From positions 538,783,073 through 538,847,072 of the forward strand of contig OZ010786.1 in assembly GCA_963932465.1 (NCBI GenBank): a stretch of 64,000 nucleotides of DNA. Direction: 5' to 3'. The notes beneath the pieces are model-generated. The model searched no databases, was not told where the DNA came from, and saw nothing but the letters and a program-made list of their open reading frames with translations. The DNA comes from Maratus speciosus (Eukaryota; Arthropoda; Arachnida; Araneae; Salticidae). Shown here in pieces: positions 1 to 11,689 of this stretch. A program made the position numbers and the translations under genes. The stretch's first letter is position 1. Each line of letters begins with the position of its first letter.

Positions 1-1254
1 GTAGGATCTCTATCTTTACTGCAACTCTAACCATCATAGGCATCTGTAGGCCTCATGAAAACAGTGTTTATAGATAGGAACTAACAATTAATCACAACTT
101 AAAAGTCATCAATACAAGTAAATAAAAAAAAATAGGTAAGTAATATAAAAAATAGTTTCAAATTGATGAGAAATACTTAATTAGTTCGCTTTTCACGCAG
201 TCGGATTTTTTGATTTTTTAAATTTAATTCCAAATCAAATATATTTTATAAAAATTGTGTACATATCTTTTGTAACAAAAGTTCATTTCAGATTAATTAG
301 GAATATGCGTGAAATATTCTGGAAAGATTGCAGACAATAATATTTAGTAGTTTCGGTAAAAAGGTACATGGAATTCAAAAATTAGCATTTAGAGAAAACT
401 GAAATTAAAGTTTACGTTCGTAATGTATATGTATGATATAAACAAACTGAATTACTTTTTTTCTTGTTGATGTAGAAACAGATGTATTTTACCATACGAA
501 AAAGGAAAAATAACGGATACAAAATATTAGAAAAATAAAAGTAATGATTTTTTCACGAATTTGACTACGAAATGTCCTTGTGTAATACCATAAAATTATA
601 TACCAATGAACAGACAATTTATTCTCGAGTGTAATGCCATATATTTAATGAAGCAATATTTATTAGAACATTTGTTAAGACGGAAAATGAAACATCGAAA
701 AAATGGGATATACAAAAATTATTACAATATCAGTTAATACTTAATTAGGCAACGTTTAATCTTAATTACGACCTTAGAATGTCTTCCCATGGAGTGAACC
801 AATACTTTTAGTTATGGAGCTGTTATAATTGTAATGCCAAGATTGAATTATTACTTCTATGAATTGGATTTTATTGCACGGTTGCTGCTGTGCAACGAAT
901 TTCTTTAGTCGGCCTCATAGCTTGATAACTAGGTAAAAGTCTGGATGCTTAACGGACCATTTCAACACTGGAATATGATTATCTTAAATCCAATTTTTGT
1001 TCACTTTAGTAGAAAAACTTGGAACTGCATCAAAAATTGAAATTGCAGAAAGTTTTCATATTGAGGTACCATTCATTTTATAAATTCTCTAAGGCTTTAT
1101 GGTTTTGATGCTTTTTAGCTAATATAAGGATTAATTTTTGGACCAAAATAGCTTGAATTTTAAATAATAGGTAGTTATAGAGATTTATATTTGTAGATGT
1201 TTTCTACTCCAATTATTAGTAATTATAACTTATGAATTATTTTAAGGAATAATG
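1..1254. other. AT-rich non-coding stretch
   Basis: Very AT-rich sequence with stops in all frames. I see no splice-bounded exon, RNA gene or recognisable repeat. Confidence 0.6.
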
Positions 1255-1745
1255 CCACTTTTACTTTCATCTTTCCGAATTAGAAAGTATTGCAATCAAC
1301 ATTTTTTTCGACGGATTTACTTCTACAAAATGTCTGTCTGTCGATCCGTATGTCCGTATGTACGCTTTTTATCATCGAAAATTGTATGCTGTTATACATA
1401 TATTTTTTATGTACGTTTTTGACTATGGACGGCAGATCCCCCTTTAATTTGGAAATATTCTGCCGAAAAGAGTCGCTGGTAAAATTTTCAATATTGTAAA
1501 ACTGAAAAGTGTATGAAGTTATGCATATAAATTTCATGTGTATGTTTTTGGCTATGGTCATCAGATCCCATGTGAATTCAGAGACAATGAACGGGGCGTT
1601 GTAATAGCGATTATTCTCGACTTTCCACATTTCTGTTGTAAAGCGGTTGTGTCTCCCCCCGGGATTGCACTTATACTCTAAAGCGAAAGCTGGGTTCCCG
1701 GGGCGGTCATTCCTGCCATCCCTGTAAAGCGGTTGTTCATGCAGC
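1255..1745 (-). repeat. Hairpin-ended, GACA-type dispersed repeat (copy A)
   Basis: On the minus strand this copy ends with a GACA/GGAC-type stretch (seen on the plus strand as GTCTGTCTGTCGATCC near 1332-1365). Next comes a segment containing GTAAATCCGTCGAAA, then a stem-loop whose arms lie at 1262-1268 and 1283-1289 (TACTTTC/GAAAGTA, 7 bp) and an A-rich end. The GTAAATCCGTCGAAA segment and the A-rich end are shared with the copy ending near 56940. The internal body has two related blocks (about 1386-1450 and 1500-1570) with similar tat(g/c)c-tatggac/tcatcagatcc motifs. The part at 1620-1745 is unusually GC-rich and carries GTAAAGCGGTTGT twice. Assignment to a Helentron-like family is an inference. 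Confidence 0.6.
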
Positions 1746-1896
1746 AATGGGCAATTCGTATCCAGCTATCCCGCCGATTCTCAACCATCGATGATGTACA
1801 GCAGAATAACGAAAATTTTTGATTTTATTAAATATTATCATTAAGATTAACTCATTTTTACTCGCTTTAAAATGAAGCAGAAACTTAAAATAAAAC

Positions 1897-2394
1897 CAAA
1901 GTTGGCGCATTATTGAAGTAAAAACACTGAAGGATTAACATGTGTAACAATGTTTTTAAATATTTACATTTATGGGAAAAGGAGAAAGTTTTCGGATAGC
2001 AATGTCTGCTACATTTCTTTTATTGACGCATATGCAAACAAAATGTATGTAGAACCGTTTTTGTATATATACCATATATGAGAGTTAAACTTATTTATTT
2101 TGATATATTTTTGTAATTCGTTAAATTTATTGGTAAGTCAAAGTTAGTCAAATCAAAGTTGGTGTATTATTGAAGTAATAACACTGAAGGATTAACATGC
2201 GTAACAATGTTTTTAAATATTTACATTTATGGGAAAAGGAGAAAGTTTTCGTATCGGCACGTCTGCTCCTTTTTTTTATTGACGCATATGCAAACACAAT
2301 GTATGCAGAAACGTTTTTGTATATATACCATGTAAGAAAGTTAAACATATTTGTTTTAATAGATTTTTTTTAATTCGTTAAATGCATTTGTAAG
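1897..2394. repeat. Tandem duplication, about 257-bp unit, two copies
   Basis: The segment starting caaagttgg at 1897 recurs at 2154 with high identity over its whole length. Shared landmarks include aacactgaaggattaacatg, atttatgggaaaaggagaaag, gacgcatatgcaaaca and gtatatataccat. The identity points to a fairly recent duplication. No coding function is evident. Confidence 0.85.
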
Positions 2395-3112
2395 CTTTTT
2401 TTGTTTATGATTTCGCTTAGAGGACAAAAAAAATGAAATTCTTTTAACAAGTTTCAGAAAAAAATCACGTACGTACTTCTTTTAGACCGAGACTTTAAAA
2501 TCAGTCTTCTGTAAAATAGATAAAGAGTTTAAAACTGTTGGTTATACAGAATCCTAACGAGTTTAGTGAATTGAGTATCTTATCTCAAAAGTGAGAAACA
2601 TGCCTAGAATTTGGAAAGATTTTTCTAAAAATATTTGTCTAAATATGTAGAAGAACTTATATAAGTCTTATTACATTATATTGTTCGGGATACGTAGTAG
2701 ATCTCTTTAGACAAAGAAATGAATTTCATATAGTTTTAGAAATTTAAATTATAATAATAAATTTGATAGTATTAAGTTAACTGTAGAGAAATGGATATAA
2801 ACCAGACAAAGTGATACAGGTCAGAGATATACTTATTTTTGAACATATTTTTGACGCAACAAAATAAATAAAAAACAAATTTATGCACATTCCTATTTTT
2901 ACATTTGTGTTATATTTTTTAGAGGAGAACTTTTTAATTAGTGTAGAAGATTTACAAACATTGTTAGCTCTGTTTTTAACGATTAAAAATATTTATTAAA
3001 ATCATAAGTAATATCAAATCCTAATGAATAATTTACAATAAAAACATAGTTAATATATCATTAGTTAATATATTTGTGTAATTTTTATAAATTTCATTTC
3101 TGCAGAATAATT
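2395..3112. other. AT-rich non-coding stretch
   Basis: Low-complexity AT-rich sequence. No gene or repeat boundary is recognisable. Confidence 0.55.
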
Positions 3113-3124
3113 GTGTAAAGAACG

Positions 3125-3360
3125 ATGTTGTTTAAAGACGGCCAATTATCGACACGAGGGATATAGTCCCAAAGGAGGGAGTTCCCTTCGTGGAGGTAAA
3201 TCTAAGGGAACCTAACACGTATTTACGCAAGGGAATCCAAGGTTCGAAGAAAATCACGGAAAACTCTGAATGATTAGGCCGACGGGCGCGATTGAGTCCC
3301 ATCCCAGCACCTCCCAACTGCCAGCTTCGAGAGTGGGACCTCTCAGACTCTAGTGAGGCC
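3125..3360 (-). mobile_element. tRNA-derived SINE, copy 1 (decayed promoter), 12-bp TSD
   Basis: This is the most diverged of three SINE copies in the window. Shared blocks include gacggccaattatc, acacgagggatatag, taagggaacctaa and gattaggccgacgggcgcgatt. The tRNA-like 5' head is at the right end, so the element lies on the minus strand. It is flanked by the direct repeat GTGTAAAGAACG (3113-3124 and 3361-3372), a target-site duplication typical of LINE-mediated retroposition. The B-box region, intact in the copy at 41942, is mutated here (agtcccatcccagc), so this copy is probably old and Pol III-dead. Confidence 0.85.
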
Positions 3361-3482
3361 GTGTAAAGAACGGATTTTTTTAGTTATAATTCACTAGACA
3401 AATAACGTATTGATCATATTGAAGATTGGTGCGCCACTCTGCTTAATATATCAGATATCTGTAATTACTTTAGTGTGGTTAG

Positions 3483-3509
3483 TTTTTTTTTTTTTTTTTT
3501 TTTTTTTTT
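3483..3509. repeat. Poly-T tract (27 T)
   Basis: Uninterrupted homopolymer. Its length in a raw assembly may be unreliable. Confidence 0.9.
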
Positions 3510-3589
3510 GTAAAAATAATGTAAAATATTTTCATGCAAGTAAACAATAACATAGCCGATATGTGTGGAATCAACAATAACACCAAAAT

Positions 3590-4350
3590 GTTTCAAAGAA
3601 AGCAATAAAACAATTGATTGTAATGAAGATGAAAAAGATTAAGAAGCAAATTCTCACCGTGAGCAAATCAATAGAATTTTGCATGATGGAATGCTAAAAT
3701 TATTTCAAAACCACATGGCGTGGTTTATAATTTGAACCAAATAGCATCGAAGATATTTATAGAACATATAAGACTAAAGACGAATGCGGAATAAAATGTG
3801 TTCCATCAAAACGTTTTCCTTCGAATCAAAAACATTTTACGAACTTCTGTGCGAAATATCTTTTAAATTTCATAGTTCATTATCTGTTTAACGAAATTTT
3901 TCTTCCGATTGAATTCTTCACCCCGTAATTCTATTTTTTGTCTTTTCAAACTTTTTGATTATTTCTACCCATTTTATACTGCTGAAAAAACTTGTATTTA
4001 TTTTACCTATCAATTATTTCCCCGCCGCGTAACATTTAAAATCTTTGTTTCATTCCTTTCATTTCATATTAACTCTAGAATCCTCTTAGTTTGGAGCAAT
4101 ATAACAATAGATTGTGGTTAAGATAAAAAAATACGAAGAAGCAATTGATCATGAAGATTAAATAAACAGATATCTGCCTGATGAAATGTTAAAATCATTT
4201 GAAAAAAGCACCACGTGGTTTATAGCTTGAAAAAAAAACACGCCTCAATGTGTTATCCGAATATATATGACAAGAGAGGTATGCGGGATAAAACGTTTTC
4301 CAACAAAAACTGAAACAAATATACTGCGATTCTGTGAAAGCAATTATATA
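3590..4350. repeat. Degenerate direct duplication (about 500-bp period)
   Basis: Blocks in 3590-3870 (aacaattgattg, gaagatgaaaaagatt, aagaagcaa, gatggaatg, cacatggcgtggtttata, gcggaataaaat, cgttttcc) recur with many changes in 4095-4350 (caatagattg, aagaagcaattgat, gatgaaatg, caccacgtggtttata, gcgggataaaac, cgttttcc). An old tandem duplication is the simplest reading. It has no coding potential. Confidence 0.55.
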
Positions 4351-6045
4351 TATATACGTAAAATCCATTTGTTTTAAATGAAACGTTAATGTCTTAAATT
4401 TAAAATAGAGTTTATTCCTTGACGGTTATGTTATTTTTTTCCCTTTTTGTGAATTAATAACTGTAATAATAATAATTAGTATAATAATAAATAATAATTT
4501 GTTAATGAATAAATGTTTGCAAATTTATCAAAAGATGTTCCTTTGTCAAACAAGTATGAACTATAGTGACGATTACTATTTGATGTTTAAATTACTGAAA
4601 CATTTTCATGTGCATCCCTGTGTTAATTATACTTGTGTTAAGGTTTAATCACTTTTTTAAATATAGTTCTCTGTATTTTTCATATCACTTATGAAAGTTT
4701 TATCCGAATACACTCAGAGTACACATTAAGGAACATTTTTCTTTTAATATAAGCATAATTCTTAGAATCTTTATAAAACATCCTAAATTTATCTTAGGTT
4801 GCAGATTCTCAGAATACATTTGGAAAATGTGCGTAATGTTTTTCGAATGATTAAGTACTTTATAACGAGGCAAAGAAAATAACATATTTAATGTTTTTTT
4901 AAAGAAGAATGATAGGGACTATAATGATTTGAATAGTTGTCTTTGTTTCGAGTCAAGGCTGGAGACGATATTTATATTCAATTGTACCACATATTACAAA
5001 GAATTAACTTCATAGTAGATTGCTCTGCACAATAAAAAATAACCCACTTGCACTCATTTTTTTTTTCAACTTGTAAGCAAATAATATACATGATTAAAAA
5101 TAGTTTATCCTACTTTTTTACGTAATAACACATCTTTATTTTTAAACTTAAATAGAATGTATTTTATTCCTTTTCTTATGAATTATTGTACTTTCGTATA
5201 GAAAAAGAGTTTTTGCTAAAATTTGTTTCAAGAAAAATAAATAATTACCCAATTTCAAATGAACGTCTTAGACAGATAAATATGACGACTATATCAAACT
5301 TTCATTGTCCTAATTTATGTTTTATCACTTTTTTATTTTTTATATATCTATATTATAAATAATTAAAAAAAAAATTTTCGTTAATAATAATGCTGAGGTC
5401 GTATAATCGATGGGAACGATTTCATCAAAACATTCCCTTTTTCTGAAATATATTATTTCAAAACTTCGCATAGTTTAAATTTTTACACTATCAAATAGGG
5501 AAACATGTATTTTAAATATAGTAATTAAAGAAAAAAGTATCTGAACTTACAGATTTTTTACTGTTTTTAAAATTCTGTGATTGGCTGTTGTCTTCTGTTT
5601 TCTATTGGCTGTTTCTTCAGCTTGTTTCATTTCCCTTTTCTTTCATTTCAGTCTTGCTGTTGCTTTCATAATAGAAGCACGTCTTCTGACGAAGAAAGAC
5701 TAAGATCTTTCGAAAGGCCTAGCGCATTTAAATTTTTTATGGTTTTTTTAAGAACTTTTAGTTCTTAATAAATAGTATTTTACGCTTATTAGGCAAAATT
5801 CAAGAAATATTTCTAGTAAAACACTTTATTAGGGAAATTATTTTCTTTTATCGCATATGAAATAATTTATGAGATTTTGGGAATGTAAAGGATGTATGTA
5901 CGTCAATTAAATTTTGTTTCGCATACTAATGAAACGATGAATAGAAATGATTGTGTCAAATCAATGTGTTAAAAAGCAACTTTAAACAAATTAAATTAAC
6001 AACAACAAAAAAACAAAAACAACTTAATAATGTTTAAAACATTAC
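4351..6045. other. AT-rich non-coding stretch
   Basis: No repeat boundary or exon recognised. The short segment 5570-5720 is slightly more complex (ttggctgttgtcttctg, ttggctgtttcttcagc), but I cannot assign it. Confidence 0.5.
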
Positions 6046-6049
6046 TTAA

Positions 6050-6178
6050 GGGGGCCCGGAACACATGTTCAAAATTTTTTTATTTATTGAGTTAAAATTT
6101 TGGATTTTTTTGTGATGGTTAACCATATTATTTGTAAACAAAATCAAATGATAAAACTTCTCATAGCTTTTTGAAAAT
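6050..6178 (+). mobile_element. Solo end of a piggyBac-like (TTAA) element
   Basis: Starts directly after TTAA (6046-6049) with GGGGGCCCGGAACACA. About 125 bp match the reverse complement of 17626-17749, which ends ...TGTGTCCCGGACCCCC followed by TTAA. Two independent copies that both break at TTAA identify a true terminus. The tetranucleotide TTAA and the short G/C-rich tip are piggyBac-superfamily hallmarks. I found no opposite end nearby. Confidence 0.6.
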
Positions 6179-6299
6179 AATTTTAAATTTAAAATTTATG
6201 AAAAAAGTGTTATAACTTAAAATCGTTATAACTCGAATTATTACTTGTAGAATTTAAATTGTTTTTCATTTAAATAAACAGAAATATATATATTTTTTA

Positions 6300-6385
6300 T
6301 TTATCGGATTCTATATATTCCAAGTAAAAAGAATTGGGTGAGGATCACAGTGTTGGTTGTGCAAAACAATATAGTATCCCACCCA
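6300..6385. repeat. Dispersed repeat fragment shared with about 25812-25892
   Basis: Contains gaattgggtgaggatcac and agtgttggttgtgcaaaac. These recur with few changes as gaattggcttaggatcac and tgtgttggttgtacaaaac near 25841-25880. The parent element is not identified. Confidence 0.55.
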
Positions 6386-7058
6386 AAAAGGATGTCTTTA
6401 TACAATGCATAAGGTATCTGAAGTGGCTCCATAAAACGTATACAAATTATCAAAGTCTTTGCCAAACATGTGGTAAGATTTTACGAAAAGTGAAGTGTTG
6501 AAATTATACTTCAAATTTTGTTTATTCAAGTTTTATTCACTCATTTTCCATCATATAACTTCATCTTTACAAATTGCTATATGTTTTTCATGATTAGCTA
6601 TATGAAATGCGTTATTTAACTTCCCTTTTTCATTCATGCATTGGATGGCCATCTCTCCTCAGCTTTAAAGAGCTATGGCTATCTGCCATTTTAATTTCAA
6701 TTTTATTTAACACTTTTTGTTTTCCATATTTAATTATTTTTTGCATAAAATATAAGTATATGTATAAGAATTTTAAATATGCATCAATATTTCTTGTATT
6801 TTCATTCTATGCATTCTAAAAAAATTTTATTTCATTCTTTAAAAACTATAGCCATCTATCCTAGAGTTACCCTATACCTGTATCTATGTCATTTATTATA
6901 TAGTTATACGCATATAAATGATTATGCCATTGACTTTATTATGGTTGCCGTATAATACTAACTTTGTAGTTTCAATGTAGAAAGAAAAAAAAAAAAAGAG
7001 TTATTGTAATTAATATTTTTGGCGCAGCGAATTTTGACTTGGCACTGAAATACGTTAG
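6386..7058. other. AT-rich non-coding stretch
   Basis: No gene. A short block near 6845-6880 (ccatctatcctagagtta) weakly matches the reverse complement of about 25105-25145. This may be a diverged repeat fragment. Confidence 0.4.
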
Positions 7059-7060
7059 TA

Positions 7061-8111
7061 CAGTCGTGGGAAAAAAAAAGTAAACACCCCTACTAACTCC
7101 TCAACAAATTATCGTAGAAGAAAGTTACTGGTACCGAACGATTGGAAATAAAGTCTACTTTGCAATGATGTATATAAATTTTACTTAAGGGGCCATCTAC
7201 ATATTAAAACGAACCATAACTTCATTTTTTCAATGGCAATACCCAATTCTGACAGCATAAATTAACTCTACACCCTTCAATTAGCCTAAAAAAAGTTTTA
7301 TGCAATTCGTACCACAAGTTTCCGAGAAATTAATTATTTGAAAACGAGCGTATTTTAAGGGCTGTATCCAAATTGAAGTTCGGTACTCGATTGTTAACCG
7401 AGAGAGCACCCATCTTGATCAAGGCACCTTATGAAGCCTGTTAGATAACAGGACAGCAGAATAAATTTCAAAATATCTACTCACTTCTATCATAGACGCC
7501 CCTTAAACCATCATTTTGCCGTTTTTTAAGCATAATTTGAAAACTATTTGGAAGAAAAATGTGAAATTTCGGATTTTCATAAAGCAGGGATTAATAAATC
7601 TAAATCCATCAAAAAAATTGTAGGTTGCAATTCATAATTTTTTCGAATATTAATTTCATAATTCATAATTCATATCATAAAATTATGAAAATTGCAAATT
7701 AAGCGTATTTATGTTTGGGCACATTAGCATTATTGCTACACGAAAAATTAGCAAATTAGGAGCATAAATTCAGGAGATATAAATAAAAATATGAAAATAT
7801 GATTTAACATTAGAAGCACTCAATTTTGAATGTTTATAATGCAAAAACTTATCATTCAAATGACTTGAAATTGGGTGTCTAGGCATAGTTTGAACCGAAG
7901 ATTTGAAATATCTCGTTAAAATTGGGTATTGCCATTTTAAAAAAAATGAGGTTTGTGTCCGTTTTGATATGTAGATGGCCCCCTAAGCAAATTTTATATA
8001 CGTCATTTAAAAGTAGACTTTATTTCCAATCCTTCGGTACCAGTCACTTCCGTCTACGATAATTTGTTGAGGAGTTAGTAGGGGGTGTATACTTCTTTTT
8101 TTCCACGACTG
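7061..8111. mobile_element. 1.05-kb non-autonomous TIR element with TA target duplication
   Basis: The left end TA+CAGTCGTGGGAAAAAA and the right end TTTTTTCCACGACTG+TA are inverted repeats. Similarity between the arms extends about 200 bp (roughly 7061-7265 against 7905-8111), through ctactaactcctcaacaaat, ggtaccga and ggccatctacatat. TA duplication with CAGT-type tips fits the Tc1/mariner/pogo (IS630) superfamily. The centre has no transposase frame, so it is a MITE-like derivative. Arm divergence of roughly 10-15 percent by eye indicates an old insertion. Confidence 0.85.
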
Positions 8112-8454
8112 TACCAACAATTTTGAATAAAATGCTTAAATATACTATATTACATAACATTTTACGATAAATTGAAAAAAAAAGTGAAAATCATTTCCTT
8201 TTTGAATAAGCATATATCATATAAAATTATTTATTACCCTTTAGGAAAGTAAAGGAAGACATTTAAGGATTCACAGCGTATCTTAAATCATTTTAGTTCA
8301 TTTTTCTACATTATTTGGTAGAGATATAAAATCGAATTTCTCAAGATATCATGAATGTAAATTAATTCAACACGGTAAATGATCTTTCAGAGGAATATAT
8401 TTTTTAGCTATCGCATCAGTTCATGTTTTTTCCACTATTTTAGAATTACTCCTT
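8112..8454. other. AT-rich non-coding stretch
   Basis: Nothing recognisable. Confidence 0.5.
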
Positions 8455-8935
8455 CAAAAGAATGAACACTTTGACTCAATAAATTGGATGTTTGAAGCAG
8501 AACTTTATTTCGAAAATTTAGTAAATAATGCATTAGAGATCCGATTACCTAAAACAAACTCAACCGATCTCTCTTTGGGTACGATAAAGGAAGAGACAAA
8601 CAAAATCGCACTTGATACTTAATGTAACGTTAAAAAAACTATTGTTCAATGCTTAAAAAAAACACAAATGTTTAGTAATAATTAATACAATAGAGCGCCA
8701 AATATCTAAAATTAACTCGACCGACCAGACTTTAGGTACGCTAAAGTAACGAACAAAAGAAATCACACATAGTGTAATGTTAAAACAATTATTTTACTTC
8801 AGTTTAATAAAATACAATATTTCGTAAAAAATAATGCAGTAGTGCCGTGTACCTAAATAAACTGGACCAATCTCACTGCTGACACGGTGATGGTAGAGAC
8901 AAAAAAAAATCACGCTGGTTATTAATACAAGTTCG
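8455..8935. repeat. Degenerate tandem repeat, three units of about 155 bp
   Basis: A block recurs near 8550-8610, 8710-8770 and 8860-8915. It consists of aa(a/c)tcgaccga-like text, ggtacg(a/c)taaag, agagacaaacaaaa and atcgcac/atcacac. Each block is followed by an AT-rich spacer with taatgtaa-type text. It is strongly diverged. No transposon ends are visible. Confidence 0.65.
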
Positions 8936-9446
8936 GAGATATGTTTGTGTTTACGTATTTATCATTGAATATATTTTATAACTTAAACTTAGCTTAAATG
9001 CGTAGTTTTTTTAACATATTATAATAAGAATTGGCGAACTTTTTAAAATAAATCATAATTATTTTTTGCCAAAATATTTTTTTATTATTTTATTCATTCA
9101 TATAATGTTTTATCTGTCATTGCAAGGTTAAAATATTGGTATTTGTTATTGGCTACTGTTATAAAATCGGACAGAAAAAGACTGTTTGCGCGATTCAAAA
9201 ATACTACTGGCCGGCTAACATAAAAGTACAGTTTTTTTCAGTTATTCTTTTTAACATTTGTATTCAGTTGGGAATTTCGATATTTCTTTTTTTATTTTTT
9301 AAATAGATGCATTTTGCGTTTAACTAATATTTTAATATGTTAAAAACATTTTACAGTAAATTAAGGTGGAAAGAAGTAGTATATGATATAAATTCTAAAT
9401 CTAACGAGAAAGTATCTACTAATATCTTTTGCAAAATTGTCTTAAA

Positions 9447-9492
<46 letters not shown>

Positions 9493-10046
9493 CTCCTCTA
9501 ATTATGTCATGTATAAAAAAAAAAAAAGAATACATATTTTTTCTTGATTTTTTTCCTCAACAATTTCTCACTACCGCTTCCTGATTTTTTTCCTTCCCTC
9601 TTCCTGGAATCATAACTTAACGAGAAAAATATAGATAACGCGAAAAGAAATATTCTTCCATCAAAAATGAAACCCGAATGGCTTTCTAGATGATAAAATA
9701 ACAGTTGGCGAGGAAGATTGTTCTGAAAATGGCCTCTTTTCTCCTCGAAATTTGAAATTGGAGCTTGCATAAATATGTAACATGGTTGGTAATGATTGTC
9801 TAATGCAAACTTAAATTCACAGCGGCGGCTTTCTGTTTTCTTCTTTATTGCTGCTGAAAGTAGAAAGGAGAAATGTTTCAGAGGTTTAACTCCTGTTATG
9901 ACTGTTCCTGCAGCGTATGTTAACGTCAAAAATTCTTAAGTATTTTAAGAATGAGTTTAATTTCTTTTGCTGACTACGTGAAAATGTTTTTGAAAATATG
10001 CATTTTTTGCTTCGCGGTTAAAAGTTCAGATGTAGAGTAATTCATG
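8936..10046. other. AT-rich non-coding stretch with a microsatellite
   Basis: Contains (CA)n then (TA)n at about 9448-9490. A less AT-rich block at 9560-9930 carries an open frame of about 140 codons on the minus strand. That frame is Lys/Phe-rich, ends in a poly-Phe shadow of an A-tract and shows no domain, so I do not call it a gene. Confidence 0.5.
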
Positions 10047-10048
10047 TA

Positions 10049-10430
10049 CACTGTAAAAAAAAATCTGTAGTTCTACAGATGTAAAAATACATGCTTACTA
10101 AACTTTCACCTGTAGCTGTACGAAAAAAGCTGCAAATCTACAAAACTAGTTTTTGTAAAGCTACAAAAATCTGTAACTTTACAAATGAATCTGCTAAAAT
10201 TTCAGTAATCTTACTAAAATTTTATTTGTAACCCTGGCTGCAGTTACATGAAAAGTTCTCGGAATCCCAGTTTCCAAAAAAATTCTTAGTAACCTTACAG
10301 ATTTTTTGATTTTCGGCGCAAAAGTGTGTCTGTTACATGAAATTTTGTTGTTGACGTTACATGAAAAGTTCTAGGAATCCCAGTTTCCTAGAAAAACTTT
10401 AGTAACTTCACAGATTTTTTTTTTACAGTG
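10049..10430 (-). mobile_element. Palindromic MITE, long subtype (382 bp), TA target duplication
   Basis: Flanked by TA on both sides. Its tips CACTGTAAAAAA and TTTTTTACAGTG are inverted. The right half carries the block tctaggaatcccagtttccta shared by all five MITEs in the window, and an imperfect inverted copy lies inside. The left half has the ctgtagttctacagatgtaa and ttgtaaagctacaaa blocks found in the copies at 46038 and 46764, in opposite orientation. It has no coding capacity and was probably mobilised in trans by a TA-specific transposase. Confidence 0.88.
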
Positions 10431-10587
10431 TACAGTGAAATAAAAACATTTGGAAATGTACAGCTATATTTAATTGACACATTGCAGAATTTTGAAAATA
10501 ATTAAATGCATGGTCCCCAGAAATTTAAAATAAAATATTTGTATATATAAATGTATTTTTCGTAAAACACAACATATCGCTCGCCCG

Positions 10588-10633
<46 letters not shown>
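10588..10633. repeat. Poly-A tract (46 A)
   Basis: Uninterrupted homopolymer. No SINE or LINE body is recognised on either side. Confidence 0.9.
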
Positions 10634-10635
<2 letters not shown>

Positions 10636-11553
10636 TCGTAAAAATTTATTTTGCGTTTTATTCCACTAATATGTCTATCATAGTTGAGTCTTGCTACATA
10701 GTTGAGACTTGAAAAGTTTCATACGACTAGCAATCCAGTAAATCGCTTTATTGCTCTATATGCCCATTCGTGACCACAAAGCAAATTGTGTAGGGAGGTG
10801 AAAATACTCAATCCTCCAAATACCATCTACGTCTTCATTCTCAAGGGTTTTGCACATTTATGCACGATTTTACTACAGCATGCAGACCTAAGTGGCATGG
10901 TTTCATGTTTGAGTAAAAACATACGAATCTTTGTTAGCCTTTCCAGTAAAATTTACTTTTGTCGAGATGTGCCAATTTTCTTGTGGGTGAGCGATATGTT
11001 CTCCTCAAGGATTTTACGGAAAGCAAATAAGGCGTGTGGTCACAACACTATTGAGATTTATGTAAAACATGGAAATAGTCTAATCTACGTCTTTTAGTCA
11101 AATTCTTTACTTATATTTGTCCTTCAGGATTGTGTGCTAAATTGCATTTTACTTTAATAAGAAATATAAAATATTTATAATTGAAATAAGATATTGCACA
11201 ATAAAAAATATATATAAATCATCATCTATGTCAATTCGCAAAGGTTAAGAAGAAAATATTATATCATATTTACAAATACATATAGTGATATCAATAATTA
11301 ATTGAAAATACTATATCAGCTTCGAAAAATTTTAAAAGGTTTCATGTAAATCTGGTCACTTTGTTTCCTGGGATAAAAATAGAACTACTGTATAATTCGA
11401 TTAAAATTATTTAAGAAAATATGCATAAAGTAGTTTTAAAAAGTTATGTGATTTGATGAAGCCTCATTATTTTACAAATAAAGATATAATAATTAAATTT
11501 TTTCCCCTAACATGTTTATAAAGATGTTTAGAATATGAATATTCATAATTGTG

Positions 11554-11587
<34 letters not shown>

Positions 11588-11689
11588 ATTTAAAAAGGAA
11601 TAAAGGTATTTCTGATATTGTTATGTTAATTTAATATTAATTTTATAACTTCGCATATGATATACAAATTTATTTACTGTATGAATGAC
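10634..11689. other. Non-coding stretch with an unassigned, slightly GC-richer block
   Basis: 10700-11100 is more complex than its surroundings and contains an open frame of about 103 codons on the plus strand. I tried both strands and did not recognise a family. A 33-base poly-A tract lies at 11554-11586. Confidence 0.45.

Noticed and set aside
9507..9929. 140-codon minus-strand frame
   Set aside because: Its end is a poly-Phe shadow of an A tract and the rest is Lys/Phe/Ser-rich with no recognisable motif.
10786..11097. 103-codon plus-strand frame and broken minus-strand frames in the same block
   Set aside because: I tried both strands for transposase signatures and found none I could name.
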